From positions 1-64,000 of the forward strand of contig JAEWGT010000001.1 of NCBI GenBank assembly GCA_023388175.1: 64,000 nt of DNA, written 5' to 3'. The position numbers and the translations under genes were made by a program. The notes under the pieces are model-generated. The model worked only from the letters and a program-made list of their open reading frames with translations, did not search any database and was not told where the DNA came from. Source of the DNA: Pseudomonadota bacterium. Its GTDB lineage: Bacteria > Pseudomonadota > Alphaproteobacteria > Rhizobiales > Devosiaceae. Numbering within the stretch: the first letter of the stretch is position 1; each line of letters starts with the position of its first letter. Of the stretch, positions 28,063 to 36,711 are shown in pieces.

Positions 28063-28629
28063 TTACGCAGCTTCCTCATCGCTTTCGGCATCGGCCGCGT
28101 CGGCCTTGGTGCGCTTCGGGCTCTTGGCAAGCTGCTTTTCGATCAGCTGCACCGCTTCGGTCAGCGTCAGCTTGCGCACCGCGCCGACTTCGCGGCTCAT
28201 GCGGTCCATGGCCTGCTCGAACAGCTGGCGTTCCGAATAGGACTGCTCGGGCTGTTCTTCGGACCGGTAGAGGTCACGCACCACTTCGGAAATGGCGATC
28301 AGGTCGCCCGAATTGATCTTGGCTTCGTATTCCTGGGCGCGGCGCGACCACATGGTCCGCTTGACGCGAGCCCGGCCGGTGACGGTTTCGAGCGCCTTGG
28401 TAATTTCGTCTTCTTCGGCCAGCTTGCGCATGCCGACAGACTTGACCTTGGCCACGGGGACACGCAGGGTCAACTTGTCCTGCTCGAAGCTGATGACGAA
28501 CAGCTCAAGAACAAGACCAGCAACTTCCTGCTCCTCGATGGCGACGACGACACCGACACCGTGGGACGGATAGACGACGAACTCGCCGGTCTTGAACCCG
28601 AGCCGCTGCTGCTGCTTCTTGGCTACCAT
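28063..28629 (-). CDS. carD: CarD family transcriptional regulator
   Basis: CarD/CdnL proteins bind the RNA polymerase beta subunit and stabilise open promoter complexes, notably at rRNA promoters. The 188-residue protein has the N-terminal Tudor-like RNA polymerase interaction domain (GFKTGEFVVYPSHGVG...) and a helical C-terminal DNA-contact domain. It ends in an acidic tail. ATG 28629 follows AAGGAG. A promoter about 220 bp upstream (28852-28880) and a strong terminator frame it as its own unit. The growth-rate link of CarD is interesting beside the rrn operon at the window edge, but the two are not adjacent. Confidence 0.93.
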   Translation of the reverse strand: MVAKKQQQRLGFKTGEFVVYPSHGVGVVVAIEEQEVAGLVLELFVISFEQDKLTLRVPVAKVKSVGMRKLAEEDEITKALETVTGRARVKRTMWSRRAQEYEAKINSGDLIAISEVVRDLYRSEEQPEQSYSERQLFEQAMDRMSREVGAVRKLTLTEAVQLIEKQLAKSPKRTKADAADAESDEEAA

Positions 28630-28983
28630 ATGCTGGAACTCCTTATTGACGCCCCAAATGGCCGGTTCCTTGCGGCAAGGACCTGCCATTCCTACTCGTG
28701 GACGCCCGAATGCGGGCGCTTACTGCGCAGTAAACCTCACAGCCGTCCGGGTCCGCTTTGTCCGGAACGCCATGAACTTCAAACGATGTCTGTCAAAAAA
28801 ATCGTGCCTTGCGGCACGGGCTGGGTGACGGGCTTAACTGCATATGGGGACACCATAGCACAATTTTTCAGCAAAATCAAAAGGAACGAATCAGGCCAGT
28901 CCAAAAGGGCTGCCCGATGAAAAGCTTAGTGTGACCGGAGCGTGACATGCTCCTGTCAATACTGGAATTTCCCGCCGCCGGCC
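28630..28983 (-). other. carD 5' region
   Basis: No gene is visible in this 354-bp gap. It holds the carD promoter and a leader of about 215 bases. The leader contains a short GC hairpin (GTGCCTTGCGGCAC, 28804-28817) followed on the minus strand by a run of seven Ts and TTGACA. That T-run after a hairpin could act as an attenuator. Confidence 0.45.
28852..28880 (-). promoter_or_regulatory. probable carD promoter
   Basis: On the minus strand TTGATT (28875-28880) and TATGGT (28852-28857) are separated by 17 bp. The surrounding DNA is A+T rich for this genome. Confidence 0.6.
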
Positions 28984-29322
28984 TCAGTCGCCTTCGCCGG
29001 CCTCTTCGGAGAAATACTTGTCCAGCTTGCCTGTTTCCCCGTCCTTTTCCTTGGCCTCGGGCAAGGGTTCGCGGCGCTCGGTCAGGTTCGGCCAGATGGC
29101 AGCAAACTTCCGGTTGAGCTCCAGCCATTCATCCAGCCCGCTTTCGGTATCGGGCTTGATGGCTTCCGCCGGACATTCAGGTTCGCACACGCCGCAATCG
29201 ATGCACTCGTCGGGATGGATGACCAGCATGTTCTCGCCTTCGTAGAAGCAGTCCACCGGACACACTTCGACGCAGTCGGTATATTTGCAGGCAATGCAAT
29301 TGTCGGTGACGATATAGGTCAT
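28984..29322 (-). CDS. fdxA: FdxA-type 7Fe ferredoxin
   Basis: This 112-residue electron carrier has the cysteine pattern of 3Fe-4S/4Fe-4S ferredoxins: CIACKYTDCVEVCPVDC near residues 9-25, and CIDCGVCEPEC followed by P near 40-50. The C-terminal extension of about 50 residues, with WLELNRKFAAIWPNLTE, is typical of the FdxA group in Alphaproteobacteria. ATG 29322 gives the family start MTYIVTDNCI. It lies between carD and an acetyltransferase gene; the helicase-S4-FdxA-CarD order is conserved in Hyphomicrobiales. Confidence 0.95.
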   Translation of the reverse strand: MTYIVTDNCIACKYTDCVEVCPVDCFYEGENMLVIHPDECIDCGVCEPECPAEAIKPDTESGLDEWLELNRKFAAIWPNLTERREPLPEAKEKDGETGKLDKYFSEEAGEGD

Positions 29323-29493
29323 TCTGGCAGGCAATCCCGTCCAAACGCGGCCGACCCCTTGGGAAGGTCAAGCCACCTGTCTCAACGGCCCCGGTGCTAA
29401 ACCCTTTTTTTTGCCGCCGCAAGGGCAAGCCGGGAGACGGTTTGGCGCAGTTTTCGCTTCTGGTAAAATGCCGTGCCTCTGGGCGGCAGCTGC

Positions 29494-29997
29494 TCACACG
29501 GGCTTGTGCCGGAAAACCACGTCCTCGGGATCCTGCCGCGGCGCGTCCCCATCGACAATGCCACCCAGTTTTCGGGCCAATGCGATGGAGCGCGCATTGT
29601 CCGGGTCACAATAGCTCACGAGGCTTTGCAGACCCATGACGGAAAAAGCCCAATCCTTCATGGCAAGGGCGGCCTCGAACGCATAGCCTTGTCCTTCGAA
29701 CCCCTCGTAAAGCAGCCAGCCCAGCTCCTTTTCGGGGAACAGCGGTCCATGATTGATTCCGACCTGCCCGAGCACACACCCATCGGTACGGCGTTCGACC
29801 ATCAGACAGCCATGCCCGAAAAACTGCCACTGCGCCGCATCATTGGCAAACATGCCCCAGGCGGTTTTGAGGTCGACCGGTCCGCCCATATAGAGTGCGC
29901 GCGGCGACATCATCAGCGCGCGATAGGCTGGGAAATCGGCGAACGCCATCGGCCGCAGCAACAGCCTTTCCGTTTCGATCGAGGGAATGTCAGTCAT
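29494..29997 (-). CDS. RimJ/RimL-type GNAT acetyltransferase
   Basis: This 167-residue protein matches the GNAT subgroup that includes ribosomal-protein N-acetyltransferases. It opens IPSIETERLLLRPMAFADF and has the characteristic LGWLLYEGFEGQGYAFEAA acetyl-CoA region and DPDNARSIALARKLG. Many members acetylate other small molecules, so the target is open. It overlaps the end of the S4 protein gene by eight bases, so it is part of the helicase-led operon. Confidence 0.85.
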   Translation of the reverse strand: MTDIPSIETERLLLRPMAFADFPAYRALMMSPRALYMGGPVDLKTAWGMFANDAAQWQFFGHGCLMVERRTDGCVLGQVGINHGPLFPEKELGWLLYEGFEGQGYAFEAALAMKDWAFSVMGLQSLVSYCDPDNARSIALARKLGGIVDGDAPRQDPEDVVFRHKPV

Positions 29998-30397
29998 CGT
30001 TGCGGTCAAGCAGCCGGTCGGTCTCCCGCCGCTCCTTCTTGGTCGGCCGTCCCGCACCCGGCAGCCTTTCGGCAATCGCGGCTTCATAGGGCGAACGCTC
30101 CGCCTTCGGCGGCATGGGCGGCGACATATCCTCGTAGAGCCCCTGCGCTTCGCTGGCCGGGCCTCGCCTGGTGCCGGGGTCCAGAATACGCCAGACCAGA
30201 ATACGGCCATGCAGCGACATGGTCAGTACATCACCCGCCCCAACCTTGTAGTCGGACTTTTCGGTCTTTTCCGAATTGATACGGATGGCGCCGGATTCGA
30301 TGATCTTCTGCGCCAGCGTCCGCGATTTGACCGCGCGCGAAAAGAACAGGAACCGGTCGAGCCGCTCCTTGCGGAACGCGTCGCCCGGCCCCGTCAA
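29990..30397 (-). CDS. S4-domain RNA-binding protein (Hsp15-like)
   Basis: This 135-residue protein starts with an S4 RNA-binding domain (about residues 8-70: RLDRFLFFSRAVKSRTLAQKII, then GAIRIN). Its basic C-terminal tail includes RPTKKERRETDRLLDR. It resembles Hsp15/HslR, which rescues 50S subunits carrying stalled nascent chains. The start is TTG 30397, supported by GGAG six bases earlier, close to the TAG stop of the helicase gene. Coupling to the helicase suggests a joint RNA or ribosome role. Confidence 0.85.
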   Translation of the reverse strand: MTGPGDAFRKERLDRFLFFSRAVKSRTLAQKIIESGAIRINSEKTEKSDYKVGAGDVLTMSLHGRILVWRILDPGTRRGPASEAQGLYEDMSPPMPPKAERSPYEAAIAERLPGAGRPTKKERRETDRLLDRNDD

Positions 30398-30400
30398 ATC

Positions 30401-33364
30401 CTACTCCGACTTGCCGCGCAGAGCGGCAAGGGCGGCAAAGGGGCTATCCGGATCGAAAACCGGCTTGCGGTCTTCACGCTGTGGGCGTCCGGCCGGGCGC
30501 TCGTTCTTCTCCGGGCGCAGGCGACGCTCGTCATCCCGGCCTTTGCCGCGATGGGGCTTGTTGCCCTGCGGACGTTCGGCGCCTTCCGGACGGGGCCCGC
30601 GGCCATTGTGGCGGGGACGCTCGTTCCGACGAACCTGCTGCCCCTCGCCTTCTGCCTCACGACGAGTGCGCGGCTCGTGACGACGCTGGTCACTGTTGCG
30701 ACGGCCCGGAAACCAGACCTCGTCGAATTGCGGCTCGGCGGGCGCGGCAGGTTCCGCAGATGCTTCAGCGGGCGCGGCATCGGGGACAGCGCCCTCGACC
30801 ACAGGAGCTGCATCCGCGGCATCTGCCACCTCGGCCACAGGCTCGACACTGGCTGCATTGTCTTCGAGCACAGCGTCCAGCGCCGGTGTTTCTGCCGATG
30901 CTTCGGCGGGCACGGCAGCAGCCACCTTCGGCGTACGGCGCACGCGATAGCCCAGCGACGTCAGGATGGACGAAAAATCCTCGCCCGAGCAGCCGAGCAG
31001 GCTGGTCATTTCCACGGTGACGCGGAAACCATTGCCTTCGGCAGCGCCCGCCGGCAGTTCGCCCGCATAGGGCCGGCCGGCATCAAGGGCGATCAGTGGC
31101 CGGATGATGTCGGCCAGGCGTTCAAGAATGTCGACGCGCACCGCCCGTTTACCGGCGACCTTGAAGCCGGCAATCTCGTAAAGCCGCGTGTCGACTTCTG
31201 GATCGACGAGGAAGGAGGTACGGCCCGAAAGCACGATATGGGGGATATCGGTGACGCCCGGCTGGCGGATGCCACCATTCTTGAGCGCGAACAGGATCAG
31301 CGCCAATTCGCGCGGGGCGGGCTTGAGGGAGAGCGGCAGATAGATGTGATAGGCACCGAACTTGATGCCCAGCTTGCGCAGCTTGCCACGCACATCCTGG
31401 TCGAGCCCTTTAACCTCATCGGCCACCTGATGCCGCGGCAAGAGGCCAAGATGCTCATAAAGCTGGTAGGCGACACCGCGCGCCGTGCCGTCCAGATCAG
31501 CCGGCGCTTCCAGCGCCATGACCGGCTCCAGCACGGTATTGATGTGGTGACGCAGCCACAGCATCAGCCGGTCCTGAACCTTTTCAAGGTCTGGTCCGGT
31601 AAGGGTTTCATCGGCGATGATGATGATGCGCGGGCGATAAAGGCTATCGCCCTCCGCAAGCTCGGCCACGAATTCACCGCGCCAGCGCAGCCGGCCATCG
31701 GTCGCCAACACGAATTCTTCATTTGGCGAACCGGCCAGTCGTTCGGCACGATTGTGTATCTCCGGTGCTACCACCGAATCGGCGGCGCCCCGCAGGCCCT
31801 TTGCATCCAGCTCGCCATCGTTGCGGGCCAGGGTGAAACGGAAGCCTTCAAGCGTGCCGATGAGATGGCCTTCCAGCCGCACTTCGCCGCGCTCATTGAT
31901 TTCGGGAGATACCATACGTTTGTCTTTCAGATGGCGGAGCAATACGCTTGTACGCCGGTCGACGAAGCGCTGGGTGAGCCGCTCATGCAGAGCGTCACTC
32001 AGGCGGTCTTCAATATTCCGTGTCTTTTCGCGCCAATAGGTAGGGTCTTCAAGCCAGTTTTTGCGGTTCGCGACAAAGGTCCAGGTACGGATCTGCTTGA
32101 TCCGATTGCTGAGTGTGTCAATGTCGCCCTCCGCATTGTCGCAAAACCGGACCTGCTCGGCAATCCACTCCGCGCTGACGCGATCATTTCGTCTCAAATC
32201 TGAATAGATTTTGGTGATGATCTCGCCATGGGCGGCCGGTGAAATGCCTTGATAGTCCGGAATCTGGCAACATTCCCAGAGCAGTTTGACCGCTTCATGG
32301 CCGCGCGCCAGGGCTCCCGCCTCGTTGCGGGCGAGAAATTCCAGGGCCCGCTGGTCTGTCGCAACAGGAACGCGGGTCAGCGTCTTGTCCTGTGGTGAGA
32401 CATCGAGCGAGTTCCGCAACCGCTCGATGGAAGAGAAATCCAGCGCAGAATTACGCCACTGCACCTGCCGCACGGGCTCGAAATCGTGCGTTTCAAGCGC
32501 AACGACCAGTTCCTCATCGAAATTTTCGGTGCCGCCGGTGACACCAAAAGTGCCGTTATGCCGGTGCCGCCCGGCCCGGCCGGCGATCTGGCCCAGCTCG
32601 GACGGGGTCAGCGGTCGGCTCTGATGGCCGTCGAACTTGGTGTCGTCGGCAAAGGCGACATGATGAATGTCGAGATTGAGTCCCATGCCGATGGCGTCGG
32701 TGGCCACGAGGAAATCCACATCGCCATTCTGGTAGAGATCCACCTGTGCATTGCGGGTGCGGGGCGAGAGCGCCCCCATGACCACGGCCGCACCGCCGCG
32801 CTCGCGCCGGATCAGCTCGGCAATCGCATAGACCTGCCGCGCCGAGAAAGCCACGATGGCGGAGCGCGGCGGCTGGCGCGAAATCTTCTTCGAGCCCGAA
32901 TAGGTGAGTTGGGAAAAGCGCGGCCTGTCGATGATCTCCGCATGGGGGATCAGCTTTCTGACCACGCCCGCCATGGTCGCCGAACCCAGAAGCAGCGTTT
33001 CGTGAAAGCCGCGTGCCTTGAGGATACGATCGGTGAAGACATGGCCCCGGTCGAAGTCGATGGCGGTCTGGATCTCGTCCACCGCCACGCAATCGACATG
33101 GATATCCATGGGCATGGCTTCCACCGTCGCCACCCAATAGCGCGGCTTGGCCGGCACGATCCGCTCTTCGCCGGTGACCAGCGCCACCGCCTGCTCACCC
33201 ACCCGCTCCACGACGCGCTGATAAACCTCGCGTGCCAGCAGGCGCAGCGGCAGGCCGATCATCCCGGTGGGATGGGCCAGCATGCGCTCGATGGCGAAAT
33301 AGGTCTTGCCGGTATTGGTCGGACCGAGAATGGCCTTGACCGAATGGGAAGGTGCGAAAGTCAT
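30401..33364 (-). CDS. SUV3-like DEXH-box RNA helicase
   Basis: This 987-residue helicase belongs to the alphaproteobacterial group related to mitochondrial SUV3. Walker A GPTNTGKT lies near residue 15, the DEIQ box near 95, and the C-terminal helicase motif GQIAGRAGRHRHNGTFG near 265. After residue 800 the chain becomes a low-complexity alanine/proline/glutamate stretch and then a strongly basic arginine-rich tail that probably binds RNA. It starts at ATG 33364 and heads the unit with the S4, acetyltransferase and FdxA genes. Its role in RNA decay or ribosome work is inferred from family membership. Confidence 0.92.
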   Translation of the reverse strand: MTFAPSHSVKAILGPTNTGKTYFAIERMLAHPTGMIGLPLRLLAREVYQRVVERVGEQAVALVTGEERIVPAKPRYWVATVEAMPMDIHVDCVAVDEIQTAIDFDRGHVFTDRILKARGFHETLLLGSATMAGVVRKLIPHAEIIDRPRFSQLTYSGSKKISRQPPRSAIVAFSARQVYAIAELIRRERGGAAVVMGALSPRTRNAQVDLYQNGDVDFLVATDAIGMGLNLDIHHVAFADDTKFDGHQSRPLTPSELGQIAGRAGRHRHNGTFGVTGGTENFDEELVVALETHDFEPVRQVQWRNSALDFSSIERLRNSLDVSPQDKTLTRVPVATDQRALEFLARNEAGALARGHEAVKLLWECCQIPDYQGISPAAHGEIITKIYSDLRRNDRVSAEWIAEQVRFCDNAEGDIDTLSNRIKQIRTWTFVANRKNWLEDPTYWREKTRNIEDRLSDALHERLTQRFVDRRTSVLLRHLKDKRMVSPEINERGEVRLEGHLIGTLEGFRFTLARNDGELDAKGLRGAADSVVAPEIHNRAERLAGSPNEEFVLATDGRLRWRGEFVAELAEGDSLYRPRIIIIADETLTGPDLEKVQDRLMLWLRHHINTVLEPVMALEAPADLDGTARGVAYQLYEHLGLLPRHQVADEVKGLDQDVRGKLRKLGIKFGAYHIYLPLSLKPAPRELALILFALKNGGIRQPGVTDIPHIVLSGRTSFLVDPEVDTRLYEIAGFKVAGKRAVRVDILERLADIIRPLIALDAGRPYAGELPAGAAEGNGFRVTVEMTSLLGCSGEDFSSILTSLGYRVRRTPKVAAAVPAEASAETPALDAVLEDNAASVEPVAEVADAADAAPVVEGAVPDAAPAEASAEPAAPAEPQFDEVWFPGRRNSDQRRHEPRTRREAEGEGQQVRRNERPRHNGRGPRPEGAERPQGNKPHRGKGRDDERRLRPEKNERPAGRPQREDRKPVFDPDSPFAALAALRGKSE

Positions 33365-33835
33365 CGCGGACTATGTAGTCCTTCCCGCGCCGCCTTGCGA
33401 GGCCTGCATCGGCCTGTCCCAACAAAAGACACTCAATGCCACTTTTCTGCCACCCCTCTTAACGTTCGGAACGCAGTCGGAACGAAACAGCATCGAATCG
33501 GCGAGAATCGCCCAATCCCTTTTTGTTCCCTACGAGATGTGGCGAGCCCGACCACAGCGCCACTACAAGCCGGACCACAAAAGCCGGCCTGACCGCGAAA
33601 CCCGCTTCACGTCTCTTACCATCGGCCTAATTTCTGAGAAATCGAGCGAATATGAATGACTGGTAAATGCCGCGACCGCGCAATTTTCTCAGGACTTCAC
33701 ACCATGCCGCCCGGTCTGCGGCCCTCTTGCGCCCCGTCTTGACGAAAAACTGCATTGACGTGCCAGCACGGGACAGGCCCATGCTGACAGGAACAGTCAT
33801 TGCCATCGCGGAAATTACGGCAAAAGGAGCCTCCA
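33365..33835. other. divergent promoter region of the helicase and NTF2-like genes
   Basis: This 471-bp gap has no coding frame of note. It contains a GAAC-N7-GAAC motif (33469-33483). It also has two TTGACG sequences near 33740-33760 that could serve the plus-strand gene, without a convincing -10. Confidence 0.4.
33469..33483 (-). promoter_or_regulatory. candidate alphaproteobacterial SOS (LexA) box
   Basis: GAAC (33469-33472) and GAAC (33480-33483) are separated by exactly seven bases. On the minus strand this reads GTTC-N7-GTTC, the direct-repeat LexA site of Alphaproteobacteria, about 105 bp upstream of the helicase. Such a match is expected by chance about once or twice in 64 kb, so it needs support. 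Confidence 0.3.
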
Positions 33836-34168
33836 ATGTCCGCTTTTGATCCCGATACTCTGCCCGCCACCATCGCAGCCTACTTCGCCACTTCTGGCAA
33901 CCGTGACGCCGTTGACCTGTTCGCCGCTGATGCCGTTGTCGTCGATGAAGGCGAAACACACGAAGGCCTTGCCGCGATCGCCGCATGGCTCGACAGCGTC
34001 GAGCGTCGCTATCGTCCGCGCTATGTTCTGCATGGTACAACCACGGATACGTCCGGGCACGATGTGACCTTCGAAGTTTCGGGCACCTTTCCGGGTAGCC
34101 CGGCCATTCTTCGCCAGCATTTCGAACTCGATCAGCAGGCCAGGATCAGGCGCTTGCAGACCCTTTGA
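33836..34168 (+). CDS. SnoaL/NTF2-like small protein
   Basis: This 110-residue protein has the pattern of NTF2-like SnoaL domains: an N-terminal helix (TIAAYFATSGNRDAVDLF), the FAADAVVVDEGETHEG turn, and a C-terminal beta sheet. Many members are polyketide cyclases, isomerases or ligand-binding proteins with no specific assignment. A strong AAAGGAG precedes ATG 33836. It stands alone. Confidence 0.75.
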   Translation: MSAFDPDTLPATIAAYFATSGNRDAVDLFAADAVVVDEGETHEGLAAIAAWLDSVERRYRPRYVLHGTTTDTSGHDVTFEVSGTFPGSPAILRQHFELDQQARIRRLQTL

Positions 34169-34536
34169 TCTGTGCCGTCCCGATACACACGGCCGGCGGC
34201 CGGCATGCTGCCGTTAACTCCTGGCCCAAAACAAGAACGAACACGGACTGAATCATTACCAGCCGCCATATCCGGCTTTGTTCACCGCTAGATCTGGTAG
34301 CTGGTCCAGACCTGAGCCACGAGCCGCCGCCCTGGTGGCCCCTCTGAGCCCGAAAACCGTTCACCACTGTGAATTTCCGGTTAATTTTGCCGGTCGGGGC
34401 AGGTTTCCTGCCAGGTCATTGCGCACCGAAAACACAAATGCGCCACAGCCGTTAACCGGCAAGTGGCGCATTTGCGGCAATTCAAAACAGCGAAATTGTC
34501 AAAAAAGCCTTTGACCGTCCCTAAGCGGGACAGGTG
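34169..34536. other. intergenic gap with two hairpins
   Basis: No gene is visible. The strongest feature is an 11-bp inverted repeat, AAATGCGCCAC (34436-34446) with GTGGCGCATTT (34463-34473), whose loop holds a nested GCCG/CGGC stem. Nearer the DUF3108 gene a GTCCC/GGGAC hairpin (34515-34530) is followed on the minus strand by TTTTTT about ten bases later. The hairpins probably end DUF3108 transcription. Confidence 0.5.
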
Positions 34537-35322
34537 CTACTGGACGCGGGTATTGGTCAGCACCATGGAAAGATCACCCATGCTGGTGCCGATATTGACG
34601 CGATAGGGCACATAATAGCCCGAGGCGCCCAGTGGCGCGTACCAGAGGATGATGCGGCTGGTATCGGCCAGATATTGCGTCATTTCCGACGAACCGAAAT
34701 GCCCCGAGATCGGCTGATACTTGACCGAGCAGGCAACCAGCGGCCCCTGATAACCGGTACGCGGCGATGTCGCCTCGTCATGGTCGAGATAGCCCATGGC
34801 GATATTGAAGCGCTCGACCCCGGTGAAAATCTTGAAATCGCGCTGGCACAGCGAACGGTCCAGCTCCCGCCCCTTGAGCACGAAGGCGGACAGGAAATCA
34901 CCCACGCCGGTCAGGTGCGAGCGCTCCAGAGGCACCCGGTCATAGCTGTCCAGTACCGGTGGATTGACCTGGAACGAGGCCACATTACGCCCCGCAAAGC
35001 CGACATCGACCTTGAAATCCTCGCCATTGGCGCGCGTTTCGAGCGCGAACCGCTCCGATTGCAGGTTGGCGCCCGTCGAGGCCCCGGTGACATTGGCCTT
35101 GGCGGTGCCGCTCGCCACCACATTGGCAAGCCCGGTGACCCGCGCCGAAAGCTCGAAATCATACCGCCGTCCGTCATCGTCGAAGTCGATATCGACCAGA
35201 GCGACATTGATCCCGCCCACGGTGACCACATAGCTGACACGGGCGTCGACAGGTGCAGCCTGGGCCGGCTGTACCGCGAGGGAAGAGCTGAGGGCCAGGA
35301 GAAGGAGGGCGGATCGGATCAC
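34537..35322 (-). CDS. DUF3108 periplasmic protein
   Basis: This 261-residue protein has a signal peptide (VIRSALLLLALSSSLA, ending QPAQA) and a beta-rich DUF3108 domain. The family is common in Proteobacteria and resembles lipid- or polymer-binding beta barrels of the envelope. GTG 35322 is chosen because it gives a clean signal peptide; the in-frame extension upstream overlaps the rpmB promoter and lacks conservation. It is divergent from rpmB. Confidence 0.8.
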   Translation of the reverse strand: MIRSALLLLALSSSLAVQPAQAAPVDARVSYVVTVGGINVALVDIDFDDDGRRYDFELSARVTGLANVVASGTAKANVTGASTGANLQSERFALETRANGEDFKVDVGFAGRNVASFQVNPPVLDSYDRVPLERSHLTGVGDFLSAFVLKGRELDRSLCQRDFKIFTGVERFNIAMGYLDHDEATSPRTGYQGPLVACSVKYQPISGHFGSSEMTQYLADTSRIILWYAPLGASGYYVPYRVNIGTSMGDLSMVLTNTRVQ

Positions 35323-35451
35323 GGCAGCAGGTTCTCGGCTAGGGGAGCTTGCCCGGGATGCTGGCCGGGCGCGAATCAGTTCGCACCTCGAAAGTGCCGC
35401 CCGATTCTGTCTCGCGCAAGGCGCTCTCGCCTGCGTGAATCGGCCTCTGAC

Positions 35452-35480
35452 TTGACGGAGCGGGCTGCTTTCTCTAAAGA
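35452..35480 (+). promoter_or_regulatory. probable rpmB promoter
   Basis: TTGACG (35452-35457) and TAAAGA (35475-35480) are 17 bp apart, with the L28 start 80 bp downstream. Confidence 0.55.
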
Positions 35481-35559
35481 GCCGCGAGATTTCACCACAA
35501 TCGAGGCCCGTAGCGGATCCCTCCGCCACGCAGGACCTTTACACAAACAGGATATCAAA

Positions 35560-35844
35560 ATGGCACGTCGCTGCGAACTGACCGGTAAGGGCGTCATGGT
35601 GGGCAACAATGTTTCCCACGCTCTCAACCGCACCCGCCGCCGCTTTCTCCCCAACCTGATCAACGTCACGCTGATCTCGGACGCGCTGAACCGTTCGGTC
35701 AAGCTGCGCATTTCCGCTGCTGCCCTGCGCTCGGTCGAGCACCGCGGTGGCCTCGACGCTTTCCTGCTCAAGCAGGACGATGCCGATCTGAGCCCCCTGG
35801 CTGCCGGCATCAAGAAGGAAATCCGCGCGGCCCTCGCCGCCTAA
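35560..35844 (+). CDS. rpmB: 50S ribosomal protein L28
   Basis: This 94-residue basic protein has the L28 pattern MARRCELTGKGVMVGNNVSHA followed by NRTRRRFLPNL, then a C-terminal helical extension of about 30 residues usual in Alphaproteobacteria. No zinc cysteines beyond the single N-terminal one are present. ATG 35560 follows AGGA. It is a single-gene unit with its own promoter and a strong terminator. A much longer in-frame reading from 34534 runs antisense to the DUF3108 gene and is not real. Confidence 0.97.
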   Translation: MARRCELTGKGVMVGNNVSHALNRTRRRFLPNLINVTLISDALNRSVKLRISAAALRSVEHRGGLDAFLLKQDDADLSPLAAGIKKEIRAALAA

Positions 35845-35867
35845 GCGTTTTCCGATACGAATTCTGG

Positions 35868-35902
35868 CCGCGTGGAGTTATGCTCCACGCGGTTTTTATT
35901 TT
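35868..35902 (+). terminator. rpmB intrinsic terminator
   Basis: CCGCGTGGAG (35868-35877) and CTCCACGCGG (35883-35892) form a perfect 10-bp stem with a 5-base loop, followed by TTTTTATTTT. Confidence 0.92.
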
Positions 35903-35911
35903 GAACGACCC

Positions 35912-35939
35912 GGTGCTCTGGTCTCCTGCCAGTCGCACC
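35912..35939 (+). promoter_or_regulatory. hairpin in the leader of the queuosine-precursor transporter gene
   Basis: GGTGC/GCACC (35912-35916, 35935-35939) encloses CTGG/CCAG (35918-35921, 35929-35932) with a 7-base loop, 19 bases before the start codon. It could modulate translation. It lacks the preQ1-I riboswitch consensus, so a riboswitch is not claimed. Confidence 0.35.
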
Positions 35940-35958
35940 TAACATAGGGAACAGTCTG

Positions 35959-36594
35959 ATGCTGTCTCGCTTGCTTGTGGCGCTCCTCGCCATGGTGGCC
36001 GTTGTCGCCGCCTCCAATTTTCTCGTGCAGTTTCCGGTCGACCTGACCCTTGGCGGTGTCCATATCGGCGACATCCTCACCTGGGGCGCCTTTACCTATC
36101 CGGTCGCCTTCCTCGTCACCGATCTCTCCAACCGCGCCTTTGGTCCGCAAAAGACCCGTCTGATCGTGGTTGCCGGCTTCTGTGTTGCCGTTATCGTCTC
36201 GATCTGGCTGGCGAGCCCGCGCATCGCCATTGCCTCGGGCTCGGCTTTCCTCATGGCCCAGCTGCTCGATGTTTCCGTCTTTCATCGGCTGCGCAACGGC
36301 GCCTGGTGGCACGCCCCGATGTTTTCGTCACTGGCAGGGTCCGTGCTGGATACGACCCTGTTCTTCTCCATTGCCATGGCTCCCGCCTTTGCGGGCATCG
36401 ACGCCTTTTTCGGCATGGAGGATTCCTCCCTCGCCTTCCCCGCGCCCCTGCTCGGCATCGGTCCGGAAGTCGAACTCTGGCAAAGCCTGGCGCTGGGCGA
36501 TTTCCTCGTGAAACTGGTCATGGCCGTTCTGATGCTCGCCCCCTACAAGACCATCCGCGATCTGGTCCTGAAGCGAATGCCATTGGCGGCGTAG
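35959..36594 (+). CDS. queuosine precursor transporter (YhhQ/VUT family)
   Basis: This 211-residue inner-membrane protein has about six hydrophobic helices and the family segment TYPVAFLVTDLSNRAFGP followed by SGSAFLMAQLLDVSVFHRLR. YhhQ imports 7-deazaguanine precursors for tRNA queuosine modification. Alphaproteobacteria often have the related short VUT family. ATG 35959 follows AGGGA. It follows the rpmB terminator by about 60 bases and a hairpin lies in its leader. Confidence 0.9.
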   Translation: MLSRLLVALLAMVAVVAASNFLVQFPVDLTLGGVHIGDILTWGAFTYPVAFLVTDLSNRAFGPQKTRLIVVAGFCVAVIVSIWLASPRIAIASGSAFLMAQLLDVSVFHRLRNGAWWHAPMFSSLAGSVLDTTLFFSIAMAPAFAGIDAFFGMEDSSLAFPAPLLGIGPEVELWQSLALGDFLVKLVMAVLMLAPYKTIRDLVLKRMPLAA

Positions 36595-36606
36595 GCGCGA
36601 TCTCAA

Positions 36607-36697
36607 AATTGATCGTCATTGCCGGACTTGTTCCGGCAATCCACCTTTCCGCGCCGGACATGGACCACCGGGACAAGCCCGGTGGTGACGAAGAAGC
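36607..36697. repeat. paired palindromic intergenic repeat
   Basis: Two hairpins lie in tandem. ATTGCCGGA/TCCGGCAAT (36618-36626, 36632-36640) has loop CTTGT; CCACCGGG/CCCGGTGG (36665-36672, 36678-36685) has loop ACAAG. This pair, with the complementary CTTG/CAAG loops, is a widespread alphaproteobacterial REP-like unit. The spurious open frame over it is not a gene. Confidence 0.75.
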
Positions 36698-36711
36698 CAA
36701 TATCGTGGCCA

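Noticed and set aside
35893..35958. preQ1 riboswitch before the queuosine transporter gene
   Set aside because: The short A-rich tail and loop consensus of preQ1-I are absent; only a plain hairpin is visible.
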